NCBI GenBank assembly: GCA_917880885.1
Contig: OU862922.1
Coordinates: forward strand, 19,530,627 to 19,594,626
DNA from: Limnephilus marmoratus
Lineage: Eukaryota > Arthropoda > Insecta > Trichoptera > Limnephilidae
Direction of reading: 5' to 3'
Length of the DNA stretch: 64,000 nt
Part shown: positions 22,431 to 31,900 of the stretch, in pieces
Numbering within the stretch: position 1 is the first letter of the stretch
How the letters are laid out: each line of letters starts with the position of its first letter
Made by a program: the position numbers and the translations under genes
The notes under the pieces: generated by a model
What the model saw: the letters and a program-made list of their open reading frames with translations, nothing else
What the model was told of the DNA's origin: nothing
Databases searched by the model: none

Positions 22431-23036
22431 CGGCCTGCTGAAAGAACCACAAAAAATTACACAGAACGGGATGGTTTTTTCACGGTTTTTCAGATGCATT
22501 TTTAAGACGTTATCACAAAATCGTTACTAGCAAGCAGTTCTGATACAAATAAAAACGTGATAAAACCTCCCACTTTGCTTTTATTTTAATTTGTTATTGT
22601 GAAAAGATAGTGAAATTCCATCATAACTTTTAATTTTCTTGTACAGGACAGTCCCGATATTTCAGGATTGATGCCAACTATATTCGGAGAAATTATTCAA
22701 TTACAAAGCGATGATGAACTAAAAGTTACATATAACGATCTCTCCAAATAAAGTCAGGAATCACTGGTTATATTAAGTCAACACGTCACTCAACATTTTG
22801 TATATAATAAAAACATTAATGCCATAATAATTGCCACACTTCTGGAATAAAAAAATTATTACATGTAATTTATTGTAATTAGTTATATAAATATAAAATT
22901 ATTTTGCGGATAATAAATATGCTACAAAATGTATAAAAACCATTCACGTAATCAGAGTACAATTTAAGCTGGTTAATTAGTGGACTTCTATACAGATTCA
23001 TTCTAAAGGTAAAACCAATATTGTATCCATAAAGCG
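22431..23036. other. hAT interior, mostly non-coding
   Basis: AT-rich sequence between the hAT left end and the inverted-repeat element. Apart from the short transposase relic at 22647-22751, no gene is seen. Confidence 0.5.
22647..22751 (+). pseudogene. hAT transposase C-terminal exon relic
   Basis: After a plausible splice acceptor (TTTTCTTGTACAG, ending 22646) the plus strand reads 34 codons, including 'FGEIIQLQSDDELKVTYNDL', before a stop. The pattern E-x-I-x-x-L-Q-S-D-x-E-L-K matches the C-terminal part of hAT transposases of the ZBED5/GTF2IRD2 type. The dimerisation segment that should follow is not readable. It is too short to work and mainly confirms the superfamily. Confidence 0.5.
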
Positions 23037-23636
23037 GGGTCCAGAGCTCGTCATTTGTCACAACAAGTCAATGAATTTATCAAGTTTGTCAATAAATATT
23101 CTCAACTTTTGTTGTTTCGAGTTTAGTTGTGCTTTCCATGTTCGACGGAAAACATTTCCTAAACATTCCATCCCGGGTGAAGCGGGAAGGCAGGCGGGGG
23201 CCGGAGCGGGGGGGGGGATTCATTTTTTGACAGATGCCGCGCAATGCGGTCGTGTGGGGAGAATTAACGGAACGACCGCCTTTTGTGGTTATGTGCAATG
23301 AGCGGGCATATTCACGAGTTTAAAATATTATTATACTACGTACGTAATATTATAATAAATATATTTGATAATAAAATTATAATATAATATCAAATATTTA
23401 TAATTATTCTGTTTTTGACGTAAATATTTACGCACTCTAAATTCGTAACTTTAGGTCGTGCCATAATCGATATTAGTCAGAAATCTTTCCTGATTATTCA
23501 AGTTGGCATGGTGAACACAATTTGACAAGTAGTACCTACATAACATAATAATAAAGTACATAATAACAATGTATGGCTGTTTATGAAATTTGCGTTTTTG
23601 TGTAAAATCATTTCAAGGGCACTGTATAGTTTGGCA

Positions 23637-24838
23637 AGAAAGTCTAGAAATTAAATCAATTGGAACTAAACCTGTTCATTACTATGGCAACACCGAATTA
23701 TATGACGTTTCGTATGGCTGTCGTGTAATCGGGTGTTGCGGTTGATTTATTGTCTTAAATCTGAGTAGAATATCGCTGATTTGATAATATTTTTATTCAT
23801 TGTTTGCCTGAATTTAATTAAAATGAATAAATTATTACATAGTGATACAAGAGGGGTTACATTCTGCGTTTTTCAACACTGCCTAGCCGAGTGTCACGCG
23901 AAGAAGCTTTTGTTTGATTTAGAAGATGTTTAAAAACGAACTGCAGAAATGAATGGTACGTAGTATAGTTTGTTTAATAAATTTCATTAGTATTACAAGA
24001 TTTATGCCAATTTTAGAGCGATAATAATCATTACAATCTGATTTGAGGTTATGTTAAAAAAATTCGAATTTGACATTTCGATTTGACAGTTCATATGCGG
24101 CCACAGGAAAAAGGATATAACTCAATAAAAAAATAATAATATGCAACTTCTTTAAACTCGTAGAAAAGTTCCTTTTTTCTCGTTTTCTCTTTTTTCTTTC
24201 TAAGTGAATATTATCTAGTGTGTGTTTTTAAAACTACCTTCTATAATAATAATTTTAATGATGTTTTTCACACACAGGTAAATCTGAAACAACGGTAAGA
24301 CGAATCGTCAAGGAAGGGGAAAAGGCAGATGGAAAATTTGAAACACCGGGAAAACGGAAAATGGGCATAATAAATAATATGTAATAGCATAAGTGCTGAT
24401 GATTGGAAAAATTGTTGCAAACACTTGATGAAAATTGAGGCAGAATATTATGCACGAGGCAGTACTATATATGATGATATCGATGAACTGCGTTTAGATG
24501 AAGATGAAGATACAGAAGAAGAAGAATCACACGAAGACAAAGACAATAATTACATGTCGGGTGTTGAATTAATAGACTTAAATTTTTAAGTACCTACGTT
24601 TTTATATCGAAATAAACGCCCACTTAAAACTTGTTTTGTTTTATTTTGCTTCTATTAAATTACAGTTTTTTGTGCAATTTTTTTGAAAATACAAATACGC
24701 TATGAAATATGCATTTTGCCAGAAGTGTTTTTTTAAAACATACGTTCTTTGTCTTATGAGCCATCTTGGTGTTGCCATTTAAAACTAGAAAACGATCGCA
24801 GCGCCATCATTTATTTTCTACACTTTCTTGCCAAACTG
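23637..24838 (+). mobile_element. 1202-bp mariner-superfamily element, TA target duplication
   Basis: The ends read TAGTTTGGCAAGAAAGT (left) and CAGTTTGGCAAGAAAGT (right, reverse complement). TA lies at 23635-23636 and 24839-24840. Inside are the N-terminal DNA-binding and C-terminal parts of a transposase, with the catalytic middle absent, so it is an internally deleted non-autonomous copy. It is inserted between the arms of the 23037-25303 element and is the innermost of four nested layers. Confidence 0.82.
23824..24589 (+). pseudogene. Internally deleted mariner-type transposase
   Basis: Part 1 (23824-23955, one in-frame TAA) ends '..KRTAEMN'. A likely intron runs from GTACGT to TTTTTCACACACAG, ending 24277. 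Part 2 (24278-24384) reads 'KSETTVRRIVKEGEKADGKF' then 'ETPGKRK', a helix-turn-helix with the G-x-S-E-x-T-V-x-R-I core of insect Tc1/mariner-like transposases. Part 3 (24398-24589) is the acidic C-terminus: 'DWKNCCKHLMKIEAEYY', then a Glu/Asp-rich stretch. The DDE/D catalytic core between parts 2 and 3 is missing. In-frame stops and the deletion make it inactive. Confidence 0.7.
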
Positions 24839-25399
24839 TACATTACTGTACAAAGACATGTTACGCATCCACGTTCCCGCGCGGCGCGGAGAATATTTCA
24901 GGCGTTTCTCGATACCGAATAATTATGTTAATATTTGTTACTATATTATCAAATATATTTATTATAATATTATACGTAAGTATAATAATATTTTTAACTC
25001 GTGATTATTTAAGCTCGCTCATTATACATTACACATAACCTCAAAAAGTCGTTCGGTTTGTTCTTCCATAAATACGACCACACCGCGCGGCTCCTGTCAA
25101 TTAAATGAATTATACCCCCCCGCCGACTCCCGCCTGCCTTCCCGCTTCACCCGGCATGAAGTGTTTTGGAAATGTTTTCCGTCGAACACGGGAAGCACAA
25201 CTAAACTCGAAACATTGATAAACTTGATAAAATCATTGACTTGTTGTGGGACTGTCAATGATTTTATCAAGACAAATAGAGACAAATGACGAGCTTTGGA
25301 CCCGACTTAATGCAAATTCCTGTTGCGGATTCATCTACTAACCTTAACGCATTTCGAAGGAAAAACCATTTTGGTGTTAGAGGTGCAGTATTAATTAAA

Positions 25400-26345
25400 G
25401 CTGGGGACTCACAAAAACCAGTTTTGTGTTCAAAATGCAATGAAAAAATTCCATGTGTGGTTTCTTCTGCTTACGCATTTCGTAGAAATCCGTTCTCGTT
25501 TTTGAAGTGCATACATAACATTCTAGTTGGTTTTGTGCTGCCAGTATTATAGAAAAGTCATTTTCATGTACTCAGTAGAATGGCTACACTCGGTACTCTT
25601 AAGTCTCAGCGTACAGATTCACCCTATTACTGAAACCAGTTCTGTGTTTAGAATGCAACAAAAGAATTCGAGGTAGGGTTTCATTTTTTGACGCATTCCT
25701 CGTGTTAGTTATTTATTAAATTCTAGTTGCGTACTTTGTGCTGTCAGAATTGGAAGAAAGCCATTTTCAAGTTATGAGTGGAGTTTTAATTCCCCGCTTA
25801 CAAACTCACTTTATAATTAAAACCAGTTCTGTGTTTAGAATGTAACGAAAAAATTCCAGGTGGGATGTTATCTCGCTAACGAGTTTCGTAAGAAACCATT
25901 CTCGTGTAAGTGCAGTTATAAATTTGTAGTTGCGTATGTGCTGCCAGTATTAGAGGAATGAAATTTCATACTCTGAGTATAGTTTTAATTCCCCGCTTAC
26001 AGATTCAACCTGTAATTAAAACCAGTTCTGTGTTAAGAATGCAACTAAAACGCATCAGGTGTGATTTCATTTGCTGACGCATTTCTTATGCTGGAAGTGA
26101 GTGCATTTATAAAATTCTAGTTTCTTAGTTTATGCTGCTTATGAATTAGAGGAAAGCCATTTTCATGTTCTGAGTGTAGTTTTAATTCCCCGCAAGCAAA
26201 TATAATCTAAATTGAAACTAGAACCGTGTTCAGAATGCAACGAAAAATTTCAATTGTGGTGTCACCTGCTGATACATTTTGACGGAAACCATTTTCGTGT
26301 TCAAAGTGCAATTATAAAATCCTCATTAACATCCAAATGGCCCGC
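25400..26345. repeat. About 200-bp tandem repeat, five copies, in the hAT right part
   Basis: A block around GTTCTGTGTTTAGAATGCAAC recurs at 25421, 25639, 25826, 26025 and 26221 (spacing 218, 187, 199, 196). Other shared blocks are TTCTAGTTGCGTA, GCTGCCAGTATTAGAGG and TTTTAATTCCCCGC. Copies have diverged by substitution and small indels. Such subterminal repeats are common in hAT elements, where they can bind transposase. Confidence 0.78.
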
Positions 26346-26521
26346 GATGCTAAAAAGGTTCCCCACCCCTGATCTAAAGGTTCGCTGGTTTCCGGCACCA
26401 AAAATGATCATGCACGGGGCATGGGGATGAGGGTAACCTTGCGGCTACTCTTGCTAAGACGCTTATGGATTTCGATAAGTTATGCCCAACCACCAAACAA
26501 GAAAGGTATATCACAATTTAG

Positions 26522-26796
26522 TGGTACTCACGGTTGTTGTCTTCTGGCTTGGTGACAGTCATAGATGTCCATAAGCGTTCGAGATTGTTCTATTTGATTG
26601 TTAGAACTTCGGTAAAGTTTGAGTCACGAGTTCACACAAAGTATACGAAAGAATACGGTAGGATTTACACTTTATGTGACGATATGATGAATAACACTTC
26701 GGCGTGGTGCGAAATGTCACCATACGATCGGTGGTTAGCAACGGACTGACGATAAAGCGGTTGACACTTGTTTTCCGTGTAGGTACGTACCCTTAT
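26522..26796 (-). repeat. BEL 5' LTR, first part
   Basis: Matches the first 275 bp of the left LTR, ending ...GTACCCTTAT where a 2.1-kb insertion begins. The remainder is at 28887-28973. Confidence 0.85.
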
Positions 26797-27357
26797 GGGC
26801 ATATTCACCGCCATCTTTATTTACAGGCCGTGCTGTAGAAAACCAACTGACATTCAAAGAGTCCTGTTTTTGGGACTTCGTGATAGCTTTTTTCTATGCG
26901 CCAGTATGTAAATTGTAGGCGCCCGGAGAGTGTGTGCTACTGGTTGAAGCAGTTTTTTTTAACATTTTTCATCACGTTTCTGCAATATTTATTCTTCTTT
27001 TTGTAAAACAATACGTTGGTGGTGATATACGATCGTTAAGATAAGACATTTTAAATATATTTACGGTTTTAACGTATGCTTTATTATTTTAATAATGCTT
27101 TCAATAATTTTTCATAATGGCGGATGATGGCTTAGCTTTGAAGCTGTATCGATTATAATTACAAATTGTGTAATTTACTATATAATATAATATAATCTAC
27201 ATAATTATTTTACTATGAAATAACATGTGTAGAGCCTTCAAAGAGAATAATGGAGTAATTAATCCATAAGCCGCCAGGTTTATACAGTTTATAGTGGGCA
27301 CTTGGAAATGACACTTCGTTTCAACTTGATTGTTGATTTCTTTTCAAAGTGAAATTT

Positions 27358-27694
27358 GATTTTTTTTTTTTACATGAGCTCCACACAGGAGGCCCTGAAG
27401 AAAATAATTTCCCTCAGGGCCTATGTCATCCTTGGGGATGCTGTGTGGAGGGTTTTTTAAGGAAAGGAAGGAGAGGAGAGTTCTGGGAAGGAAAAGAGTT
27501 TAAGGCGTGGGTAGGAATCTGGGGTTCAGTGTGTCCTGGTCATCCGCCTCCAAGACCTAGACAAATCTCACCCCTTGAACCCGGGCACCCCTGCTAAATC
27601 ACCAAACGTAGCGAACCACTTGGGGTGACCTATGGCAGAGGTGTTGGTTATCCAATAAAGGTTCCCGGGGCGGCGGTACCCATTTCCGCCTCCC
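27358..27694 (-). mobile_element. SINE-like retroposon with poly(A) tail and short TSD
   Basis: On the minus strand a 337-bp unit begins GGGAGGCGGAAATGGG, includes GGGTTCAAGGGGTGAG (a weak B-box look-alike), and ends CTCATGT plus a run of 12 A (T-run 27360-27371 on the plus strand). AAATTT flanks it (27352-27357 and 27695-27700). It encodes nothing. The tail and flanking duplication indicate target-primed retroposition; the parent RNA is not recognised. Confidence 0.6.
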
Positions 27695-28637
27695 AAATTT
27701 ATTGTATTTGTTTTGAAAATACGTAATATATTTATTAGTGAATATTACAATCGTATTTCTTCAAATAAAAAAAAGTAATACAAGAAAACTTAAAACATAT
27801 TTGTAATTAGTTTGTACCTGAGGACCTCAGATATTTGTGTGGTGGGTCCCCTTCAATGTTCCTACCCATACAAATATAATGTATTGAAAATAATTGTTTT
27901 GTTTATAATGTAATAAAACATATACTTCCACAAATTATTCTTTTACTATTTATCCATGAAATTCTAAAATTATAAAAATAATTTTAATTTTAATAAATAA
28001 ATATAATTTTGTGGGAAGTATCCCACATAATAAGTATCCCAAATAATACTGCAATGAAAAAAATATTTTTTCCACTATTATGCCTTTTTAATTTTTCATA
28101 AAAATGTAGGTTACACAGCTTTACTTTAACACCATGAGTGATGTGTTTAGTATTGCCATTTGATCAACAGTGGCGCCCTCATATATTTTCTACTCTTATT
28201 TGACAAACTGTAAATTGAAATCAACATTTTCTATTAGAACCTTTAAAATCAGAGCTGGAATGATGTTTTTGCTTCTTGGGGAAATAGCTCTTTACTTTGA
28301 AATTTGATTTCCCGCCAAGTCTACAGCACGGCTTGTAAAATAAAGATGGCGGTGGCATATTACATGTTTCAATTCTGCCTCGCAATTAGGTTGCAGATAC
28401 CAAATTGCACCGTGTAAACAAGACATTTGAGTGTTTCCATGTCATTGCGCGTCATCTTTCCACCGCATTGAAAATATTCAACTTGTTTAATATTTTCAAT
28501 GCGATTGGTTCTGTTGTCTTTCGTTCGCATGCGCGAATGCGGCGTTGCATGCGCGCGCAGCACTGTGCACGCGTATTGAATTGTCAAACTATGACTGTTT
28601 ATTTTGAAGTGAGTTGTCAACATAGAAATAGTTTTTT

Positions 28638-28811
28638 AAATGGAGGGAAGAGCATACGCCTCTGTTCTTAGAGCACTTTAAGAACTATCCAAGCCTGTGG
28701 AACATTAAATCAGAGGGATATAATTCCCGCGCGCACGACCTGTTTCGAAGACATTCTAAACTCTATGACAGCAATGTGATTGTATGGTCCACTTCCGTCA
28801 AGTACGTCTAA
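28638..28811 (+). pseudogene. MADF-domain protein fragment
   Basis: The plus-strand frame contains 'FLEHFKNYPSLWNIKSEGYN' followed by 'SRAHDLF'. This matches the first half of the MADF domain: F-x-x-x-Y/F-K-x-x-P-x-L-W-x-x-K-x-x-x-Y-x-x-R. MADF/Myb-like proteins are the DNA-binding partners encoded by PIF/Harbinger transposons and also occur in host genes. The second half diverges and there is no start codon, so it is an exon remnant. Its position inside the 26797-28886 insertion supports a transposon origin. Confidence 0.6.
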
Positions 28812-28886
28812 ACAGCACACCCTTTCAATTATACGCCGTTCTACCAAATCTCATCAATGTGGTTGATATGTGTAATATCGCCATTT

Positions 28887-28973
28887 TGTGCGGAAGTCCA
28901 AAATCTGTGTTCCTCCGATCTCGTATGATAATCTGAGCACAAAACGAATGAAATCCATCAGCGTTATGAAATA
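28887..28973 (-). repeat. BEL 5' LTR, second part
   Basis: Matches the last 87 bp of the left LTR (TGTGCGGAAGTCCAAAATC ... GCGTTATGAAATA). The final CA is TA here. Plus-oriented satellite follows directly. Confidence 0.83.
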
Positions 28974-31900
28974 ATTATTTTGGCCCCATGGTTCCGAACC
29001 GTGTGAAATTTTGGATTCTTACTAAAAATCATGGTCTGTACACAAATCAATCAAAAAATCCACAAAGATAATTTTTAAAAAAATCATCGTTTTAACACTT
29101 GGGTTCGGTCGTTTGTGGTCGGTTATTACTTTTGCCTTATGTGGCCTGGACACGTATCAATAAAAAAATCGGCTAAAAGTAGAATTTTTCAAAAATTCAT
29201 CGATTTACGGGCGCATTGTAACAATAATTAAGTGTGGTCGTTCATAACTTTGGCCCTATGGTCCGAACCGTGTGAAATTTTGGATTCTTACTAAGATTCA
29301 TGGTCCTGTACACAAATCAATAAAAAAATCTACAAAGACAATTTTTTTTTTCAATCATCGTTTTAACACTTGGAGTCGGACGTTTGAACTCTTGGGGTCG
29401 GTAATAGATTTAGCGTTTGGGGTCCGAAATGTATAAAATTTTGGATTCTTACTAAGAATCATGTCCTGGACACGTATCAATCAAAAATCGTTTAAAAGTA
29501 GAATTTTTCCTAAAATTTGTCGAAATACGGGCGCTTTGTTACAATAATTGTGGTAGTTTATTACTTTGGCCCTATGGTTCCGAACAGTGTGAAATTTGGG
29601 ATTCTTATCGAAACAAAATCATGGTCTGTACACGAATCAATCAGAAAAACAACAAAAAAAAATTTTTCGAATTTTTTTTTGGGGTCGGACTTTTGAACAC
29701 TTGGGCTCGGTCATAACTTTTGCCTTATGGCTCCGAACCGTCTGAAATTTTGGATTCTTACTAAAAATCGTGGCCTGGATACGTATCAATAAAAAAAAAG
29801 GCTAAAAGAAGAATTTTGCAAAAATTCATCGTTGTACGGGCGCTCTGTAACAATAATGGTTGTAGTTCATTTCTTTTGCCCTATGGTTCAGAACCGTGTT
29901 AAATTTTGGATTCTTATTAAGATTCATGGTCTGTACACGAATCAATAAAAAAATCTAAAAAGCTAACTTTTTTTTTACGTCATCGTTTTAACACATGGGT
30001 TAGGTCGTTTAAGCACTTGGGGTCGGACGTCTGAACTCTTGGGGTCGGTAATAACTTTAGCGTTATGGCTCCGAACCGTCTAAAATTTTGGATTCTTACT
30101 AAGGAATCATGTTCTGGACACGTGTCAATAAAAAATAGGATAAAAGTTAAATTTTTGCGAAAATTCATCATTTTACGGGCACTTTGTAACAGTAATGGTG
30201 CTCGTTCATAACTTTTGCACTATGGTTCCGAACCATGTGAAATTTTGGAATCTTACTAAAAATCATGGTCTGTATACGAATCAGTCAAAAAATCTATATA
30301 GTTTTTTTAATCATCGTTTTAACACTTGGGTTAGGTCGTTTAAGCACTTGGGGTCGGACATTTGAACACTTGGGGTCGGTCATAACTTTTGCCTTATGGC
30401 TCCAAACAGTCTGAAATTTTGGATTTTAACTAAGAAACATGTCCTGGACACGTGTCAATAAAAAAATCGAATAAAAGTAAAATTTTTGCAAAAATTCATC
30501 GTTTTACGGGCGCTTTGTAACAATAATGGTGGTCGTTCATATCTTTGGCCCTATGGTTCCGAACCGTGTGAAATTTTGGATTCTTACCAAGATTCATAGT
30601 CTGTACACGAATCAAATAAAAAATCTACAAAGTTAATATTTTTTTAAATAACCGTTTTAACACTTGGGTTCGGTCGTTTAAGCACTTGGGGTCGGGCGTT
30701 TGAAATCTTTGGGTCGGTAATAACTTTAGCGTTATGACTCCGAACCATCAAAAATTATAGATTCTTAATAAGAATCATGTCCTGGACACGGATCAATAAA
30801 AAAATCCACTCAAAGTAGAATTTTTGCAAAAATTAATTGTTTCACGGGCGCTTCGGAACAATAATTCTGGTCGTTCATAACTTAGGCCCTATGGTTCCGA
30901 ACCTTGTGAAATTTTGGATTCGTACTAAGAATCATGTCCTGGACACGTGTCAATCAAAAAATCTATATAGTTTTTTTTTAATCATCGTTTTAACACTTGG
31001 GTTAGGTCGTTTAAGCACTTGGGGTCGGACTTTTGAACACTTGGGGTCGGTCATAACTTTTGCCTTATGGCTTCCGAACCGTCTGAATTTTTGGATTTTA
31101 ACTAAGAATCATGTCCTGGACACGTGTCAATAAAAGTAAAATTTTTGCAAAAATTCATCGTTTTACGGGCGATTTGTAACAATAATGGCGGTCGTTCATA
31201 TCTTTGGCCCTATGGTTCCGAACCTTGTGCAATTTTAGATTCTTACTAAGATTCATAGTCTGTACTCGAATCAATTAAAAAATCTACGAAGAATTTTTTT
31301 TTTTTTTTTAATCCTTGATAAAATTGTCGTTCATAACTTAGGCCCTATGGTTCCGAACCTTGTGAAATTTTGGATTCGTACTAAGAACCATGTCCTGGAC
31401 ACGTGTCAATCAAAAAATCTATATAGTTTTTTTTTAATCATCGTTTTAACACTTGGGTTAGGTCGTTTAAGCACTTGGGGTCGGACTTTTGAACACTTGG
31501 GGTCGGTCATAAATTTTGCCTTACGGCTCCGAGCCGTTTGAAATTTTGGATTTTTACTAAGAATCATGGCCTGGACACGATCAATCAAAAAATCGGATAA
31601 AAGTAAAATTTTTGCAAAAATTCATCGTTTTCGGGCGCTTTGTAACAATAAAGGTGGTCGTTCATATCTTTGGCCCTATGGTTCCGTACCTTGTGAAATT
31701 TAGGATTCTTACTAGGACTTACTTCTTCTCGTCTGTACACGAATCAATTAAAAAATCTACAAAGTTAGTTTTTTTTTAAATCACCGTTTGAACACTTGGG
31801 TTCGGTCGTTTAAGCACATGGGGACGGACGTTTGAACTCTTTGGGTCGGTAATAACTTTAGCGTTATGACTCCGAACCGTCAAAAATTATGGATTCTTAC

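Larger units (their letters stand above)
23037..25303. mobile_element. Long-inverted-repeat (foldback-like) element inside hAT
   Basis: The left arm (about 23037-23373) and right arm (about 24947-25303) are imperfect reverse complements over more than 330 bp. Shared blocks include GTTCGACGGAAAACATTTCC, GGGTGAAGCGGGAAGGCAGG and ATAATATTATAATAAATATA. The outer ends both read GGGTCCA(G/A)AGCTCGTCATTTG. No clear target duplication was found. The spacer holds a mariner-like element. Long arms like these occur in foldback and Mutator-type elements; no transposase decides between them. Confidence 0.7.
22391..26371. mobile_element. 3981-bp hAT element with perfect 8-bp TSD, inside BEL
   Basis: The left end is CAGGGGTGAGGAACCT followed by GCGGCCCGCGGGC. 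The right end, in reverse complement, is CAGGGGTGGGGAACCT, one mismatch in 16. ATCTAAAG flanks both sides (22383-22390 and 26372-26379). End sequence and 8-bp duplication are both classic hAT features. Only a small transposase relic remains (22647-22751). The rest is filled by a long-inverted-repeat element and a roughly 200-bp tandem repeat. Confidence 0.92.
26797..28886. mobile_element. Composite insertion in the BEL 5' LTR, PIF/Harbinger-like
   Basis: The insertion splits the LTR between CCCTTAT and TGTGCGG. It contains three related ends: GGGCATATTCACCGCC at 26797, TGGCATATTACATG at about 28349, and on the other strand TGGCGATATTACACA from 28884. A longer inverted repeat, CACCGCCATCTTTATTT plus GCCGTGCTGTAGA, joins 26807-26845 with about 28313-28350. 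The likely reading is two related non-autonomous elements side by side or nested. The right part (28350-28884) carries a MADF-domain fragment, which is common in PIF/Harbinger elements. No clear 3-bp target duplication remains, so the superfamily is an inference. Confidence 0.6.
18588..28973 (-). mobile_element. Degenerate BEL/Pao LTR retrotransposon, host of nested elements
   Basis: Two LTRs of about 361 bp bound a minus-strand gag-pol remnant. The left (3') LTR is 18588-18948. The right (5') LTR is 26522-26796 plus 28887-28973, split by an insertion. By eye the LTRs differ at about 15 positions and one indel, roughly 4 percent, so the insertion is not recent. No target duplication is seen: the left flank is minus-oriented satellite and the right flank is plus-oriented satellite. 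The internal part is short: gag lacks most of its middle, and RNase H and integrase are not found. The extra length comes from the nested hAT complex at 22391-26371. Confidence 0.85.

Noticed and set aside
27270..28230. A second mariner-like element, from the resemblance of TTTGACAAACTGTA near 28220 to the end at 24838
   Set aside because: The right-hand end resembles the mariner family, but no matching left end was found beyond CAGTTT near 27284. Not enough to define an element.
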